From contig NZ_DASZGI010000377.1 in NCBI RefSeq assembly GCF_035938995.1, positions 1-37,931 on the forward strand: 37,931 nucleotides of DNA. Reading direction: 5' to 3'. A program made the translations under genes and the position numbers. The DNA comes from DASZGI01 sp035938995 (GTDB lineage Bacteria; Actinomycetota; Actinomycetes; Streptomycetales; Catenulisporaceae). The notes below the pieces were generated by a model. The model was given only the letters and a program-made list of their open reading frames with translations. It ran no database searches and had not been told where the DNA came from. Positions 7,240-15,100 of the stretch are shown piece after piece. How positions within the stretch are numbered: the stretch's first letter is position 1; each line of letters begins with the position of its first letter.

Positions 7240-7369
7240 GGTGTAGACTGGCTCTACTCGCGGTACCTCGTATGCCGACAGTTATGTCGGTATCGCCGTG
7301 GGCGAGGCAAGAACCCGGACCCTTGAGCGGCCCGGAGACAGGCGTCTTATGATGCCGGACCAGAACCCG
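7240..7369 (+). ncRNA. Candidate structured RNA element, copy 2
   Basis: This is the gap-free counterpart of 2391-2520. It starts at a -10-like TAGACT (7244-7249). Hairpin 1 is a perfect CCGACA/TGTCGG stem with loop GTTA (7275-7290); where copy 1 has U-G this copy has C-G, a compensating kind of change. Hairpin 2 keeps the CCGGACC...GGCCCGG frame with one A-C mismatch, and hairpin 3 is GGCGTC/GATGCC with loop TTAT. No start codon follows closely: the next gene begins at 7838, some 470 nt past the conserved part. This copy therefore looks like a free-standing small RNA or a long leader. Confidence 0.45.
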
Positions 7370-7837
7370 CCCCGAATGACCGCCGAATCGTCGTCTTTCA
7401 GGCCCTCGGCACTACCCACGATCGCGCCGACCCGCCTCTCGCTCCACGATCTGTTCACCGGCGAGGGCTGGGGTCCGGTCACCGGCCTTCCCACTGCCTT
7501 CGGCCGTCCGCTGATCCGATTCAGCACATCGGTCCGCACGCGTGCCGCCGCTTGGATGCGGCGCTCGGGTACCGGCGTGAGCGCGTTGTGACCACACCGC
7601 CGGGAACGCTCGGCGATTTCGCTCCTTGCGGTCAGTGCCTCCAGCCGTGACGACGCGGCGCTCGGCGTCGGCGCCGTAGAGCGCCGACGATTTCTCGAAT
7701 CCCTTCCAGGTTCCTCCGACGCACCACGCGTAGCCGACCGACACGTGATCGGCACCGGAGAGATCGCCGCGCGTGAGGTCTGCTTCCCGGCTCGTTCGGG
7801 GCGACGGCCGTCCGGCTCGAACTCTGAAAGGCAGCCC
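7370..7837. other. Long untranslated stretch upstream of the glycan triad
   Basis: About 470 bp with no convincing gene. Weak similarity to the region after copy 1 continues to the shared string CGATCGCGCCGA near 7420-7431, after which the two diverge. The rest should hold the promoter or leader of the glycosyltransferase gene. Confidence 0.4.
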
Positions 7838-8998
7838 GTGCCCGTTTCGTATGGATTCCTCAGTACCTATCCTCCGACCCAGTGTGGGTTGGCGACGTTC
7901 AGCCAGGCGCTGTTCCAGGATCTGACCAGCAGTGCCGAGGGAAGCGGGGTCGTCCGGGTGCTCGGCCCGTCGGAGCTCGGCCGCGACAGCGGCGACGCTG
8001 TCGTCGGGCATCTGCGCGCCGACTCGCGGCTGTCCATGCTGTCGGCCGCCGCGGAGCTCAACCGCTTCGACGTCGTGATCGTCCAGCACGAATACGGCGT
8101 CTACGGGGGCCGCGACGGCGAGCAGGTCCTCGACGTGCTCGCCCGTTTGCGCGTGCCCTCGATCGTGGTGCTGCACACGGTGCTCACCTCGCCGACGCCG
8201 CACCAGCGATCCATCCTCGAGCGGATCGCGGACTCGGCAGACGCCGTGGTCGTGATGTCGCGCACCGCCGCCGCCCGGCTCTTCGACGGCTACCTCGTCG
8301 AATCCTCCAAGATCGTGGTGATCGCGCACGGCGCGCATCGGCCCGCCGTCACGGCTCCGCTCCCGCAGACATTCGCCACACCGCCCGCGCCGCTGATCCT
8401 GAGCTGGGGTCTGCTGGGCCCGGGCAAGGGGCTGGAGTGGGCGATCGACTCGCTTGCGCATCTCCGTGATCTCGTACCGGTGCCACGTTACCTGATCGCA
8501 GGTCAGACGCATCCCAAGGTCCTGGAACGCGACGGGGAGGCGTACCGCGAAAGCCTGAAGCAGCGCGCGACGGCGCGGGGTGTTGCCACAATGGTGGATT
8601 TCGATCCCGAATACCGCGACGCGCCGGCCCTGCTGCGCCTGGTGCGCAGCGCGGACGTCGTGGTGATGCCGTACGACTCGAGCGAGCAGACCACCTCGGG
8701 CGTGCTGATCGAAGCGGTCGCGGCGCTGCGGCCCGTGGTCGCCACCCGCTTCCCGCACGCCCGCGAACTGCTCACCCCTGGAGGCGGCCTGCTGGTCGAC
8801 CATCGCGACCCGGTGGGGATCGCGGCCGCGCTGCGCAGAGTCTTGACCGAGCCCGGCCTGGCCGCGCGGATGAGTGCGAGCGCCGCCCGAATCGCCCCCG
8901 GCCTGGCGTGGACCGCCGTGGCCGAGCGCTACCGCGCCGTGGCGGGCGACTTGCTAGCCGAGCGCGCGGAAACTGTGGAAACCGGTGTCCCCGCGTGA
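7838..8998 (+). CDS. GT4-type glycosyltransferase
   Basis: The 386-aa protein has the GT-B fold layout. The N-terminal half has FLSTYPPTQCGLATFSQAL (the opening of GT4 enzymes of this clade), VVIVQHEYGVYGG and a VVLHTVL segment. The C-terminal half has LILSWGLLGPGKGLEWAIDS, a YLIAGQTHP strand and the nucleotide-sugar site VVVMPYDSSEQTTSGVLIEA followed by AALRPVVATRFPHARELL. It probably transfers a sugar, perhaps mannose, from an activated donor; donor and acceptor are inferred from the GH130 neighbour only. GTG 7838 has GAAAGG 8 nt upstream. Its TGA overlaps the next GTG (GTGA). Confidence 0.88.
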   Translation: MPVSYGFLSTYPPTQCGLATFSQALFQDLTSSAEGSGVVRVLGPSELGRDSGDAVVGHLRADSRLSMLSAAAELNRFDVVIVQHEYGVYGGRDGEQVLDVLARLRVPSIVVLHTVLTSPTPHQRSILERIADSADAVVVMSRTAAARLFDGYLVESSKIVVIAHGAHRPAVTAPLPQTFATPPAPLILSWGLLGPGKGLEWAIDSLAHLRDLVPVPRYLIAGQTHPKVLERDGEAYRESLKQRATARGVATMVDFDPEYRDAPALLRLVRSADVVVMPYDSSEQTTSGVLIEAVAALRPVVATRFPHARELLTPGGGLLVDHRDPVGIAAALRRVLTEPGLAARMSASAARIAPGLAWTAVAERYRAVAGDLLAERAETVETGVPA

Positions 8999-10050
8999 GC
9001 GCCGGCGCCATGGCGGCTGCGACCCCCCTGCGCGCGAGGCGGGTTGAGAGCTTGGATCTGCGTCATCTGCTATGCCTAAGCGACGACGTTGGGCTGTTGG
9101 AACACGCCCTAGGCGCGGCCCCGCGCCTGGAGCATGGCTACTGCGTGGACGACGCGGCCCGCGCAGTGGTGCTGCTGTGCCGGGAGCCGAGCCCGTCCGC
9201 CGCCGTCGCCGCGTTGGCAGGCCGGTACACAGTGTTCCTCGTGCGCGCACAGGGACCGGGCGGAGCCTTCCACAACCGGCTGGGCTACGACGGGCAATGG
9301 CACGACGAGCCGGGAACCGGCGACTGGTGGGGGCGCGCCCTGTGGGGAATCGGCACCGCGGCGGCGCGCGGCCCGGACTGGATCCGCGCCGCCGCCCTGT
9401 CCTGCTTCGACAGCGGCGCCGGACTGCGCCCGCCCCACGTGCGCGCGATGGCGTTCGCCGCCTTCGGCGCGGCGCAGGTCCTGGCCGCGTATCCCGCGCA
9501 CCGCGCAGCGCGTGAGCTGCTGGCCGACGCGGCGGCGGCGATCGGCACCGACGGACCCGACAGCGCGTGGCCGTGGCCGCAGGAACGGCTGCATTACGCC
9601 AACGCGGCGCTGCCGCAGGTGCTGATCAGCGCCGGAGACCTGCTGGGCGATCCGGCGATGAAGGAGCGCGGGCTGCGCCTGCTCGACTGGCTGTTGGAGA
9701 CGGAAAGCGTCGCCGGCCACCTCTCGCCCACCCCGGTCGGCGGCCGGTCGCCCGGGGACGAGCGCCCCGGGTTCGACCAGCAGCCGATCGAGATCGCCAC
9801 CTTGGCCGATGCGTGCGCCTGCGCGCTCGCCGTCACCGGCGACCCCCGCTGGGCCCGCGGGATCGAGCTCGCGGCGGCGTGGTTCGAGGGCGAGAACGAC
9901 GTCCGCGCCCCGATGCGCGACCCGGCCACCGGCGGCGGATACGACGGGCTGACGCCGACGGGACCCAACGGGAACCAGGGCGCCGAATCCACCCTCGCCC
10001 TGCTCTCCACGCTCCAACACCACCGACGCCTCCAGATGGAAAAACTTTGA
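8995..10050 (+). CDS. Uncharacterised glycosidase-like (helical barrel) protein of the GT4-GH130 triad
   Basis: The 351-aa product has repeated helix pairs rich in Ala/Leu with conserved aromatic and acidic spots (HGYCVDDAARAVVLL, WHDEPGTGDWWGRALWGIG, PQERLHYANAALPQVLI, FDQQPIEIATLADACA, GYDGLTPTGPNGNQGAEST). The pattern suggests an alpha/alpha toroid like those of several glycosidases and lyases. I do not know a characterised member. GTG 8995 overlaps the stop of the glycosyltransferase as GTGA, and its own TGA overlaps the TTG of the GH130 gene, so all three are translationally coupled. This argues that they handle one glycan. ATG 9010 is an alternative start. Confidence 0.75.
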   Translation: MSAGAMAAATPLRARRVESLDLRHLLCLSDDVGLLEHALGAAPRLEHGYCVDDAARAVVLLCREPSPSAAVAALAGRYTVFLVRAQGPGGAFHNRLGYDGQWHDEPGTGDWWGRALWGIGTAAARGPDWIRAAALSCFDSGAGLRPPHVRAMAFAAFGAAQVLAAYPAHRAARELLADAAAAIGTDGPDSAWPWPQERLHYANAALPQVLISAGDLLGDPAMKERGLRLLDWLLETESVAGHLSPTPVGGRSPGDERPGFDQQPIEIATLADACACALAVTGDPRWARGIELAAAWFEGENDVRAPMRDPATGGGYDGLTPTGPNGNQGAESTLALLSTLQHHRRLQMEKL

Positions 10051-11564
10051 TCGTATCGAGCGACACCGTCGACGACCTCGTCGTGCGCACCACGCTGCGG
10101 CTGCGCCCCGACCCGCGACGGGTCATCACCAAGCTGTTCGTGCCCGGAGAGGACGCACCCCCGTTCGGATCGCGCGCCGCGGCTGTCATCAACCGCGTGA
10201 TGGCCATGGACGAAGCCACGGTCAGCAGTGTCCTGGCCGCGACGATGCGCCGATTCGAGGCACGCCACCGGGATCTGGCCGAGACCTTCGCCGATCACTT
10301 CGACTCGATCAGCCACCGCCTGGAACCCGCCGAGCTCCCCTCGCTCGAACGCCGCATGCTGATCGGCGCGTACTTCAGCCACGAATACGCGATCGAAGGC
10401 GCCGCGCTGTTCAACCCCTCGCTCGTCGCCCACCCCGACCAGGACGGCATCCCGCCCGATCAACTGCGGTTCGTCATGAGCGTGCGCGCAGTCGGGGAAG
10501 GGCACCTGTCCTCGATCGGGTTCCGTACCGGAGTGATCGGACCCGGCGACCGGCTGGAACTCGACGAGCCGGGCCGGTATCCGGTCACCGGCCGCCACCA
10601 CCAGGTGCTGTGCGACCGCGCGCTGCTCGACGGCATCCTCACCGAAGACGGACACGACGACGAACTGGCCGCTTTCCTGCGGCGCAACCTCAGCCCCCGG
10701 TTCACCGGCGCCGAACTCGACCGCGCGCTGGCCGCCCTACACCCGCAACTGTTGACCCGTTCCAGCGCGCACCACACCGTCGAGCGCATCCACCAGATCG
10801 CCGCGAACAACTACGCGGTCGAGTTCCCCACCGACAGCGCCCTGGACGAGCGCATCTTATGGCCGGTCGGCCGCTCTGAGCGCCACGGCATGGAGGACGC
10901 GCGGTTCGTCCGGTTCACCGCGCCCGACGCGCCCCCCGTCTACTACGCCACTTACACCGCGTACGACGGACAGCACATCGCCCCGCAACTGCTGGAGACC
11001 CGCGACTTCCGTGACTTCCGCGCCTCCCAGTTGACCGGGGCGGCGGCCGCGAACAAAGGCATGGCCCTGTTCCCCCGCAAGGTCGGCGGCAGATTTCTGG
11101 CGCTCTCCCGCCACGACCGCGAATCCAACGCGCTCACCGCCTCAGACGACCTGCACACCTGGCCCACGCCACGCACGCTGCAGGTACCCACAGCGCCCTG
11201 GGAACTGGTGCAGCTGGGCAACTGCGGCTCACCGATCGAAACCGAGGCCGGCTGGCTGGTCCTGACCCACGGCGTCGGACCGATGCGCAGCTATGCCATC
11301 GGAGCGATGCTCTTGGACCTCGACGACCCCTACCGCGTCCTGGCCACGCTGCCCGAACCACTGCTCACCCCGCAGGAATACGAACGCGACGGCTACGTGC
11401 CCAACGTCGTGTACTCCTGCGGCGCACTCGTTCACCAGGACGCCCTGATCCTGCCCTATGGCACCTCAGACACCGGCATCACCGTCGCCCGCGTCCACCT
11501 GCCCGCGCTCCTCGACCGCCTCGCAGTCAGCGGTCGTGGAGCGCTCCCGCGCGCTCGCACCTGA
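10047..11564 (+). CDS. GH130 family glycoside phosphorylase/hydrolase (beta-mannoside type)
   Basis: The 505-aa protein shows the five-bladed propeller features of GH130. Its motifs include ERHGMEDARFVRF (M282-R286), an ASQLTGAAAANKGMALFPRKV segment, a LVQLGNCGSPIETEAGWLVLTHGVG stretch and a C-terminal LPYGTSDTGI. GH130 enzymes cleave beta-mannosides by phosphorolysis, or by hydrolysis in some clades. The N-terminal 200 residues are longer than in phosphorylases, as in the large-protein GH130 clade. TTG 10047 is the probable start because TTGA overlaps the previous stop and GATGGAAAA lies upstream; an in-frame extension far upstream only shadows the preceding gene. Confidence 0.83.
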   Translation: MIVSSDTVDDLVVRTTLRLRPDPRRVITKLFVPGEDAPPFGSRAAAVINRVMAMDEATVSSVLAATMRRFEARHRDLAETFADHFDSISHRLEPAELPSLERRMLIGAYFSHEYAIEGAALFNPSLVAHPDQDGIPPDQLRFVMSVRAVGEGHLSSIGFRTGVIGPGDRLELDEPGRYPVTGRHHQVLCDRALLDGILTEDGHDDELAAFLRRNLSPRFTGAELDRALAALHPQLLTRSSAHHTVERIHQIAANNYAVEFPTDSALDERILWPVGRSERHGMEDARFVRFTAPDAPPVYYATYTAYDGQHIAPQLLETRDFRDFRASQLTGAAAANKGMALFPRKVGGRFLALSRHDRESNALTASDDLHTWPTPRTLQVPTAPWELVQLGNCGSPIETEAGWLVLTHGVGPMRSYAIGAMLLDLDDPYRVLATLPEPLLTPQEYERDGYVPNVVYSCGALVHQDALILPYGTSDTGITVARVHLPALLDRLAVSGRGALPRART

Positions 11565-11618
11565 TCGATCTGCGTGCTCGCATCCACGGCTCAGGGCGGT
11601 GCGGGATTAGCCCACCCA

Positions 11619-12107
11619 TCAGCTCACCTGGTTGCCGTACATCTGGCCGAGGGGGTCGGCGATCAGCTCGACGCGGGTGCCGTCGGGGTCGCGTAGGTAG
11701 ATCGAGGTCCCGCTCTCTTCCTGGAACTCGACTCCGGCTTCTGTGAGCTTGTCGCGCAGTCGCCGCCAGGTCTGCGGCGCGACGGAGATCGCCAGGTGGT
11801 GCAGCCCGCCGAGGACCTCGGCGTAGGGGCCCAGGTCGAGGCCGGGGAAGTCGAAGAACGCCAGCAGGTTTCCGTTGCCCAGGTCGAAGAAGAAGTGGTT
11901 GGAGCCTTTGTAGTCGCGGTTCTCGAAGATCTCGGTGAGGGGGAACTCGAGTAGCTCCTGGTAGAACCGCACGGTGCGCTCCACGTCCGCGCAGAGCACC
12001 GCCACGTGGTGCACTCCCCGCGCCGAGCTGGCCGGGCGGTCCGGCTTGAGGTAGGTCTCCCGCAGCCGGGAGCGCTCGGCCTCGATTGCTTCCAGGTCCA
12101 GATCCAC
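11619..12107 (-). CDS. VOC family (glyoxalase/dioxygenase-like) protein
   Basis: The 162-aa product has two beta-alpha-beta-beta-beta modules of the vicinal-oxygen-chelate fold. The first starts GVHHVAVLCADVERTVRFYQ and the second GLHHLAISVAPQTWRRLRDK. Metal-site residues appear as the first-strand His, the second-module His and a Glu in the last strand (DPDGTRVELIADP). Such proteins are dioxygenases, isomerases or resistance binders; the substrate here cannot be told. GTG 12107 has AGAGAGG about 10 nt upstream. Convergent with the GH130 gene and facing away from the His-rich gene. Confidence 0.85.
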   Translation of the reverse strand: MDLDLEAIEAERSRLRETYLKPDRPASSARGVHHVAVLCADVERTVRFYQELLEFPLTEIFENRDYKGSNHFFFDLGNGNLLAFFDFPGLDLGPYAEVLGGLHHLAISVAPQTWRRLRDKLTEAGVEFQEESGTSIYLRDPDGTRVELIADPLGQMYGNQVS

Positions 12108-12264
12108 GCCCGTGTACCTCTCTTTCCGATCTTGTTGTGCCGCGCGGCCGGAACGGCGTTATCGGGGTAAAAGTCGTGTCCGGTTTGCCGGGTTGAGCGT
12201 CTAGTGTCCCGCAACCGGTGTCAACCTGAAGACGCAAGGTTGCCGTGCTGCGGGTGGGGGCCGC

Positions 12265-12300
12265 TGAGAACATATGCATGGTTCGCTATATAGTAATGTC
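12265..12300 (+). promoter_or_regulatory. AT-rich promoter/operator of the His-rich gene
   Basis: The stretch holds CATATGCA (12271-12278) and, 10 nt later, a good -10 hexamer TATAGT (12289-12294). The same octamer occurs in reverse orientation at the start of the ArsR gene (12754-12761). Shared placement next to a -10 suggests an ArsR operator. A GC-rich hairpin CGCCCCGC/GCGGGGCG (12315-12339) follows in the leader. Confidence 0.4.
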
Positions 12301-12366
12301 TCACAGGAGGGGCTCGCCCCGCTCGTGCAGCGCGGGGCGGCCGAAGCGTCTGGGAAGGATCCGAGG

Positions 12367-12669
12367 ATGTCTGTCGCCACCGAGCACCACCCGCACACCG
12401 ATCACACGCATGCCCACGGCGAGGGGTGCGGGCACGTCGCCATCCCGCACGGCGACCACACCGATTACGCGCACGACGGCCACCTGCACCGCGCCCACGG
12501 CGACCACGCCGACGAGTGCGAGCAGGCCCAGCACGCCGCGCACGACGCGCACGAGCACCAGCACGCGTCGGGGTGCGGGCACGTCGCGGTCCCGCACGAA
12601 GGTCATGTCGACTATGTCCACGACGGGCACCGGCACGCCGCCCACGAGGGTCACTGGGACGAGCACTGA
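12367..12669 (+). CDS. Free-standing histidine-rich metal-binding protein
   Basis: The 100-aa product contains 28 His and 3 Cys (C21, C51, C70). Two internal repeats make up most of it: GCGHVAIPHGDHTDYAHDGH (20-39) and GCGHVAVPHEGHVDYVHDGH (69-88), each followed by a further His run. There is no signal peptide or membrane segment. It most likely binds zinc, or nickel, as a cytosolic store or chaperone; this follows from composition and neighbours, not from an established assay. ATG 12367 is preceded by GGAAGG and GAGG. An upstream in-frame ATG at 12274 lies before the -10 and is excluded. The SmtB-type repressor gene follows 89 nt downstream. Confidence 0.85.
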   Translation: MSVATEHHPHTDHTHAHGEGCGHVAIPHGDHTDYAHDGHLHRAHGDHADECEQAQHAAHDAHEHQHASGCGHVAVPHEGHVDYVHDGHRHAAHEGHWDEH

Positions 12670-12741
12670 GCTGGGCGCGTCCGGTCCACGAACACGAGTA
12701 CGGGCCGGAGGGCATCAGCTGGGCCGGCCGCGCTTCATGTA

Positions 12742-12761
12742 CATGCTAATTTCTGCATATG
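12742..12761 (+). promoter_or_regulatory. Leaderless promoter and candidate operator of the ArsR/SmtB gene
   Basis: TAATTT at 12747-12752 sits exactly 7-12 nt before the A of the start codon, the geometry of a leaderless transcript, and no Shine-Dalgarno sequence is present. The inverted pair ATGC (12743-12746) / GCAT (12755-12758) brackets it. The octamer TGCATATG matches the one in the His-rich promoter in reverse. Confidence 0.4.
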
Positions 12762-13070
12762 ACAACGGTGCCGAGTGTCGGCAGTGAGCCGCTGGCGGAT
12801 CTGCAGGCCGCCAGCGAACTGCTGCGGGCGCTGGCGTCCCCGGTGCGGTTGGGGATAGTGCGAGAGCTGGCCGGGGGCGGTCGCCGTGTGCATGAGCTGG
12901 TCGATGCGCTCGGAGTCAGTCAGCCGCTGGTCTCCCAGCACTTGCGGGTGCTGCGCGGCTACCGGATCGTGAGCGCGCGGCGGCAGGCCCGGGAGATCGA
13001 GTACTCCTTGGTCGACGAGCACGTGGCGCACATCGTTCTAGACGCGATCCGCCACACCGACGAACCCTGA
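12759..13070 (+). CDS. smtB: ArsR/SmtB-family zinc-type repressor with alpha-5 metal site
   Basis: The 103-aa winged-helix protein has a typical ArsR recognition region (VHELVDALGVSQPLVSQHLR, 44-63) and beta hairpin. The C-terminal helix carries D86-x-H88 and H99-x-x-E102. This repeats the D-x-H/H-x-x-E spacing of the zinc-sensing alpha-5 site of SmtB and CzrA, including the 11-residue gap between the histidines. Cys residues of ArsR-type alpha-3 sites are absent, so arsenic sensing is unlikely. It should leave DNA when zinc is high and thereby allow export or storage functions. The likely target is the upstream His-rich gene and itself. Its 3' end overlaps the convergent SCO5389-family gene by 33 nt. 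Confidence 0.9.
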   Translation: MTTVPSVGSEPLADLQAASELLRALASPVRLGIVRELAGGGRRVHELVDALGVSQPLVSQHLRVLRGYRIVSARRQAREIEYSLVDEHVAHIVLDAIRHTDEP

Positions 13071-13508
13071 TCCGGCGCTCGGTGTGCCTAGGCGCATCGT
13101 GGCCCGCGCGCTAGCAGTCGCGCAGTTCGGGGGACTGTTGAGCAACTGCGCGCGCTGCGAGGTGAAGTCACGGTGGCTGTCGGCGTTCTCGGCGCCGGGG
13201 CGGAAGACTGCGACGCGGTGGCAGTTCTGGAACGCCAGGCGCACGCCGAAGTGGTCTTCGAGGGAGCTGCGGATGGCGTCGCTGGCCAGGGCGCGCAGCA
13301 TTTGGCCGCGCTCGGCCTCCGACGGCGGCGGGGTCTGATTGTCGGCGAACGGAAGGCTGCCTTCCGACGCGTCCAGCTGTTTGGCCAGCGACTCGACCAG
13401 TCCATAGGCGTAGGGCAGCGACGTCCGCACGGTCTCGAGGAACGCGGCCGGGTCGACCGCGTCGGCCTGGGCCTGGGCGAGCAGTTCGGGGGACACGTCA
13501 AGTGACAT
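13038..13508 (-). CDS. SCO5389 family protein, probably zinc-regulated
   Basis: The 156-aa product matches the actinobacterial SCO5389 family from its start: MSLDVSPELL, then VRTSLPYAYGLVESLAKQL, FADNQTPPPSEAERGQMLRA, LASDAIRSSLEDHFGVRLAF and QNCHRVAVFRP. The family has no proven function. The last 25 residues after the usual RAQLLNSPP end are probably an unconserved read-on, and this tail overlaps the convergent ArsR gene. ATG 13508 is in the family position. About 135 nt upstream, inside the end of zur, is a Zur-type box matching that of znuA, so the gene is likely part of the zinc-limitation regulon (inference). Confidence 0.87.
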   Translation of the reverse strand: MSLDVSPELLAQAQADAVDPAAFLETVRTSLPYAYGLVESLAKQLDASEGSLPFADNQTPPPSEAERGQMLRALASDAIRSSLEDHFGVRLAFQNCHRVAVFRPGAENADSHRDFTSQRAQLLNSPPNCATASARATMRLGTPSAGSGFVGVADRV

Positions 13509-13639
13509 AGGGGTCCTGACTTTCTTGTCTCGGGGAGGCAGGGGGCGGCGGTTCAGGTAGTGAGGAGGTCGAGCGCGCGTGAGGCGGTCAGTCGGTCAGC
13601 TGGTTGGAGGAGGCGGTTGCGATGCGCGCGCCGGGCTCC

Positions 13640-14194
13640 TTATCGAAGATGAAATTCGTTTTCAGGGCCTCGGATCGAGCATTCCGGGTTTGCTGACGCG
13701 CTGTCAAGTCGCGGTCCCACAGCCGCCGTTCGGGGGCGAGGTGGTATGCCGGTGTGCGGTGTCTGGCATCGGGCGCAAACGCCGGTGAGCTCGACGACAT
13801 GCTCGACCTGGGAGAAGCCCAGGTCCCGGGCGGTTGTTCGCGCCCAGCGCTCCACGGCGGGGGAGGCGACCGGGACGTTGAACCCGCACTCCCGGCAGCG
13901 CAGGTAGTGCTGGTGCTCGGCGGTGGGCCGGGCGCGGTAGTGCCGCCGTCCGGTGTCGTCCCGGGCGGTGTCCACGAGTCCGGCATCGGTCAGGGCGTGC
14001 AGGGTGCGGTAGACAGTGGTCAACCCGATGCGATGGCCCTGGGTGCGCAGGCGGCGGTGTAGAGCCTGGGCGCTGGTGAAGTCCGGGCGCTCGGCCAGCG
14101 CGCCGAGCACCGCGCGGCGCTGGCGGGTGCTGCGCTGCCCCAGCCCTTCGCCGTCGGGCGGGTGCGGGGCGGCGCCATCCATGGGTTCTGTCAT
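13640..14194 (-). CDS. zur: Zinc uptake regulator (Fur family)
   Basis: The 184-aa product has the Fur fold: N-terminal winged helix with STRQRRAVLGALAERPDFTS and RIGLTTVYRTLHALTDAG, then the dimerisation domain. Structural zinc cysteines are paired as C100-x-x-C103 and C140-x-x-C143, and the regulatory site region EHQHY (93-97) is present. With zinc bound, Zur represses uptake genes. The gene closes the znuACBB operon, 15 nt after the second permease. It has a C-terminal tail of about 40 residues not usual for Zur. The last codons of this tail (NEFHL) coincide with a Zur-type box, so the tail may exist because the operator sits there. Confidence 0.9.
   Translation of the reverse strand: MTEPMDGAAPHPPDGEGLGQRSTRQRRAVLGALAERPDFTSAQALHRRLRTQGHRIGLTTVYRTLHALTDAGLVDTARDDTGRRHYRARPTAEHQHYLRCRECGFNVPVASPAVERWARTTARDLGFSQVEHVVELTGVCARCQTPHTGIPPRPRTAAVGPRLDSASANPECSIRGPENEFHLR
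13644..13664 (-). promoter_or_regulatory. Zur-type box inside the 3' end of zur, upstream of the SCO5389-family gene
   Basis: The 21-bp site agrees with the znuA box at 17 of 21 positions; both fit GAAGATGAANNTCNTTTTCA on the plus strand. It is an imperfect palindrome of the TGAAAAC-G-AATTTCA kind typical of actinobacterial Zur sites. It lies within the last seven codons of zur and 136 bp upstream of the next start codon. Confidence 0.65.
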
Positions 14195-14209
14195 CGTGCT
14201 TCCCGTCGT

Positions 14210-15100
14210 TCAGGTGCTTGCGGCCGCCTGTCGTTCGTGCGTGGAGTGCTGCGGCATGGAGGGCGTACGCCCTTCGGTGCGGCCGGGGCGCCGCCGGTGG
14301 ACGGCCAGGGCCGTGCCGTAAGCGGCTGCGGCGACCGCGATGATGGCGAAGCTGGGCGGGATCCGTGGGGCGTAGTACGCCAGCAGTAGTCCGGCCCACA
14401 GTTCGGTGGTCGCGAGCCCAGTGGCAAGGGCCATCGCCCGATACGGACGGTCGGTCAGCAGCAGCGCGGTTCCGGACGGGGCGGTGAGCAGGCCGAGCAG
14501 CAGCAACGCGCCCACCGCCTGGGTCGCCTCCGCAGTGGCCGCCCCGACCAGGGCGAGGAACGCGAAGCCGAGCGCACGCACCGGCACTCCGCGGGCGGCG
14601 GCCACTGCCGGATCCAGGGAGGCGAACAGCAGCGGCCGGGCGATCGCCAGCGTGGCGCCCGTCACCGCGACGCCGATCCCGAGCGCGAGCGCGGCCTGGG
14701 ACGTCGACAGCCCGAAGATCGAGCCGAACAGGACGTTGACGGTCGCCGTGCCGTTGCCGCCGCCGGACTGGTTGGCGGTGTACAGGGTGAGGAAGAACAC
14801 CCCCAGGCCGAGGATCCAGGCGAATACGTTCCCGATGACCACGTCGTCCGCCCGGCCCCGCTCGCCCAGCACGGCGAACAGCACGGCGATCAGGATCGTG
14901 GCGGCGAACAGTCCGACCCGCAGGTCGATGCCGCAAGCAAGCGCGGCCAGCGCGCCGGTGAACGCGACATGGGAGAGGGCGTCGCCGGTGAAGACCTGCG
15001 CGCGCAGCACCAGGAAGTAGCCCACCAGCCCGGCCGCCAGCGCGATTCCGGTGCCGGCCAGCAGGGCATGCACCATGAACGGATGCTGGAAGATGCTCAC
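14210..15100 (-). CDS. znuB: Metal ABC transporter permease (ZnuB type), second copy
   Basis: The 296-aa ABC-3 family permease has eight or so hydrophobic helices (start FMVHALLAGTGIALAAGLVG, later LLLLGLLTAPSGTALLLTDR). The family motif region VLRAQVFTGDALSHVAFTGA is intact. GTG 15100 overlaps the stop of the preceding permease gene (GTGA). A basic tail RRRPGRTEGRTPS ends it. It should pair with the first permease to form a heterodimeric zinc channel, powered by the ATPase upstream. Its sequence is clearly different from the first permease, so this is an old duplication. Confidence 0.88.
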   Translation of the reverse strand: MSIFQHPFMVHALLAGTGIALAAGLVGYFLVLRAQVFTGDALSHVAFTGALAALACGIDLRVGLFAATILIAVLFAVLGERGRADDVVIGNVFAWILGLGVFFLTLYTANQSGGGNGTATVNVLFGSIFGLSTSQAALALGIGVAVTGATLAIARPLLFASLDPAVAAARGVPVRALGFAFLALVGAATAEATQAVGALLLLGLLTAPSGTALLLTDRPYRAMALATGLATTELWAGLLLAYYAPRIPPSFAIIAVAAAAYGTALAVHRRRPGRTEGRTPSMPQHSTHERQAAAST

